From Sweltsa coloradensis (Eukaryota; Arthropoda; Insecta; Plecoptera; Chloroperlidae): 64,000 nucleotides of DNA. The stretch covers positions 124,001-188,000 of the forward strand of contig JAMZAV010000303.1 in the NCBI GenBank assembly GCA_024449915.1. The letters run 5' to 3'. Shown here one piece after another: positions 61,424 to 64,000 of the stretch. The notes under the pieces were generated by a model that saw only the letters and a list, made by a program, of their open reading frames with translations, did no database searches and had not been told where the DNA came from. The position numbers and the translations under genes were made by a program. Within the stretch, counting starts at the first letter, position 1; each line of letters starts with the position of its first letter.

Positions 61424-63291
61424 ATAGGTGATGAGAGTTCTGATTGTGATTTATTGAGGTATGTGTTACACAATCGTCACTCGACGGTTTTGACAGGCAA
61501 CGAGCCATCAAGTAGAAAGTGGAAGCTGTTAAGGTTTATGGATGATGAGTGACATGACAGTAGGGATACGTTTCACCTTGGCATTCTTCGTATTATAGGT
61601 GGCGTAGCATTGATGGATGATGTTCTTGACATTATGGGTCTACTTGTGAATATAAATTCCGGTATTAACTTTGATTATAGCAGTATTGCTTCCGTTTTGT
61701 TCTCCCTGAAGACGTTTTGTACAACAGTATTTCTAGAAACTCAGCATAAATTGATTACCTGTGCTAATAATAGCAATACAATTTTAAAGAAAAATCGTAA
61801 CTTGTATGAATGATAGTAAAGTCATACGATATAGTAGGATATAATATTATACTAAATTTAAAAACTCTGGTAAGCAACTGCGCAAATAAACAAGGTATTG
61901 AAAAGCAATTCGTCACAAGTGAATTTGAAATGATTGTTGGTATCATAATGTTTTCAATCTTTAATCAACAACTTCCATCTCTCAATAAGAACCCGAAAGT
62001 GAGATTTTACATGCAGCTCGTTTGGTTTGGATTGATCTAGAGTCTAACAAATATGCAAAGCTTTGAATACATTGTTAAATTAAATTGAAATCCGGAAGTA
62101 TCAGATTCAAATGCTGTTTCTATTTTCCTGTATATTCTCTAGCTATTTTTTATCGTACTTTGAAAATATGTTTAAATAACTGTATATAAAAATAAAGAGT
62201 AAATGCAAATTAATGAAGACACAACACAATATGAAATGACACAGTCTTGAGAAAAATAATTTTTACTCAACATTAAAGGATTGTAACTTCCACATAGATA
62301 TTTAATAGCAAACTGAACACAAAATATTAGTAATGTTTGACTATATACTTGTAGCTATGAGATCTACAAGTAGCACTTTTACGTAGCAGATTGTAATGAT
62401 GCTGAAAACGGGCGTGTAAAACTACAAACTAGTAAAGTTCCGTTTATGAAACGAGTATTGTCTACTCAGACTCTGGGAAATGAAATGAGGAGTGTATGTT
62501 AGGAGATGAGTGCTGTAGAGTGTAGACGACTCCTGCACTGTTGAATTAAGCCCGCACGAGATAACGCGTTGTATAAATTGGCTTTGTTGGTTTACGTTTC
62601 CTCATCGTAAGCTAAAGCCCCAACTTATCCCTCCCCCCTCCCGTTTCGAAATGTATTAGGTTTAACTTCATTATCTTCCAGTTGTAACACTTCTTGTCCT
62701 AATGTTGTGAGATCATGCACCGCCTCATTTCTTCTTACCGAACGTGAATCCTAAAGGATGCTAGAATTATTCCATACATTACCGTAGCGTACAGAACAAG
62801 CGGAAGAAGCGATCACGGGTTATCCTTTCAAGCTGATCGGTCAAAGTTTAATTAAACCTCTCAACGGGGTTCCGTACGTTATTATTTGTAATCAATGAGT
62901 AATTATGCCACATCCGTTCCCAAGAACTTAGTCCAGTCAAATGCATTTTGTACCGTAATTTTCATTGACCTTTAACGTAATTACTTGAACTGTATTTAAA
63001 AACAAGTTCATGTTTTCATGTAACGAAGCTTCTAAGTGTGTAACAAAATTTAAAATATTCACTTCAAGATATGTTTGTGATTTTTATATTTTAAAACTCC
63101 TTCTTTGAAACACAAATTGCATCAATTAAATTAGAAGAAAAATTCAGTTTAAATTCTGTTCAACCGTTGATTGATGATATCCCGATAAATTTTAATTGTA
63201 AGCTTTTGTGTTCTGCTTTGTTTTTATAGTATTTTTATTTTAACTCCAAACGTCAGCAATATATAACACAATTATGAGAACATGGGAGCGC
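61424..63291. other. Non-coding stretch, nothing recognised
   Basis: AT-rich; no supported feature. Confidence 0.5.
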
Positions 63292-63305
63292 GGGGGGGGG
63301 GGGGG
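63292..63305 (+). repeat. Homopolymer G tract, 14 bases
   Basis: Fourteen consecutive G after GGGAGCGC. Confidence 0.9.
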
Positions 63306-63589
63306 TGAACAAATCTTACCTTTATTTTACAACGCTTTCTTCTGTGTTCAGGGGGTTTATTTACTAACCCAAGCGACAATGTCGATCGAAAGTGACAAAT
63401 TGAATAAATCATACTCATTGCGGAAGTCTTAAAATTGGTTGCGTTGTTGAAGCAAATGCTAGCCCTGGGATTTAATCTATTGTTGTCACTGTCGATAGAC
63501 AAGTTGCGACATTCGTAATTGTATTTTTTAAGGGGTCGCTATCGATCGACAGTTTGTTTTTGAGGTAATCAATAGGTAGGTTTCTTCGT

Positions 63590-63605
63590 TGGTGGAGGTG
63601 CCGGG
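63590..63605 (+). other. tRNA-Ala 3'-end-complement motif (best copy)
   Basis: TGGTGGAGGTGCCGGG matches 16 bases of the complement of CCA-tailed tRNA-Ala, then diverges (TTTGTC, where a tRNA-derived repeat would read GATTGAACCC or similar). The preceding bases are TTCTTCGT, with no obvious LTR terminus. About 230 bp downstream are loosely open in two frames without a recognisable gag motif. Confidence 0.45.
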
Positions 63606-64000
63606 TTTGTCAATCACAGCCACCCCTAAAATCCAGGGTCACCAAAATATTATGTTCCATCCTTGTTCAAGTGCAATTCCAACAGGAAGATACATGCCAA
63701 TTGCAGGTCATGTTCGGAGTTATCGTACGGGACTCGAGTGCAGATACGGTATTGGACAGACGCACAGAAAACAGATGCAAAGGGGAGCAAGCTCTTATTC
63801 CATTCGCTGAATTATGCTGCTAAAAATTCAGTTTCAATTTGGTTAAAATAACCCATTCAGGAACAGCAGTTATTAAAAATATATATTTAAAAAAATAAAC
63901 AATTGTGTACATTTTAAATAGCGAATTATTGTGTACTTTGAGATGCTCATCCTAAGGAAGTCTTCAAGCGTAGATAGAATGGTTATGTGACATCGTTCTC
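63606..64000. other. Non-coding end of the window
   Basis: Short overlapping frames at 63589-63851 match no family I know; AT-rich afterwards. Confidence 0.4.

Noticed and set aside
1..64000. CRISPR arrays, rRNA genes, operons or phage-like modules
   Set aside because: No regularly spaced repeats, no rRNA-like sequence and no gene-dense blocks. The sequence has the character of animal intergenic DNA.
1..64000. Conserved microRNAs (let-7, mir-1, mir-9, mir-10, mir-124, bantam and similar)
   Set aside because: Recalled mature sequences were looked for by eye on the plus strand, with less certainty on the minus strand, and no full match was seen.

Overview
This window looks like intergenic or intronic DNA from the nuclear genome of an invertebrate animal. 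By eye it is AT-rich. No open frame exceeds about 109 codons, there is no operon-like packing, microsatellites are abundant, and there are several tRNA-derived short interspersed elements and inverted-repeat transposons. I found no convincing protein-coding exon, rRNA gene, functional tRNA gene, known microRNA or CRISPR array. The phylum cannot be fixed from the sequence. The tRNA-type SINEs and the dense AGGCCTA-rich tract are compatible with an arthropod or another marine or terrestrial invertebrate, and that is a guess.

Layout. At 1-84 a decayed non-LTR reverse transcriptase fragment enters from the left edge on the minus strand. A tRNA-derived SINE-like repeat lies near 1500-1722. From 8711 to 11234 there is a tandem duplication of a ~572 bp unit that carries a tRNA-like sequence. 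The first unit is interrupted by a 1377 bp foldback element with ~650 bp arms, and the second unit preserves the matching uninterrupted site. From 12645 to 13741 a 122 bp segment is repeated 929 bp apart, and the second copy sits in a local 168 bp-period duplication.

From 18557 to 23873 there is a ~5.3 kb element bounded by 43 bp terminal inverted repeats. It has inward repeats of the terminal motif, a CRE/CCAAT/TATA-type promoter near one end, a mirror-arranged repeat block, G/C homopolymers, and a dense AGGCCTA tract near the other end. It has no visible transposase. A second SINE family, with a tRNA-like head and a tail carrying a small hairpin, occurs at 26.6 kb, 31.6 kb (as an inverted pair) and 38.5 kb.

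Five scattered sites match the complement of the 3' end of tRNA-Ala including the post-transcriptional CCA. This resembles retrotransposon primer-binding sites. Twelve homopolymer G/C runs of 10 to 20 bases are spread across the window. The rest, especially 42-64 kb, is unique-looking AT-rich sequence with only microsatellites. No genes can be said to work together here; the content is a record of mobile elements and local duplications.
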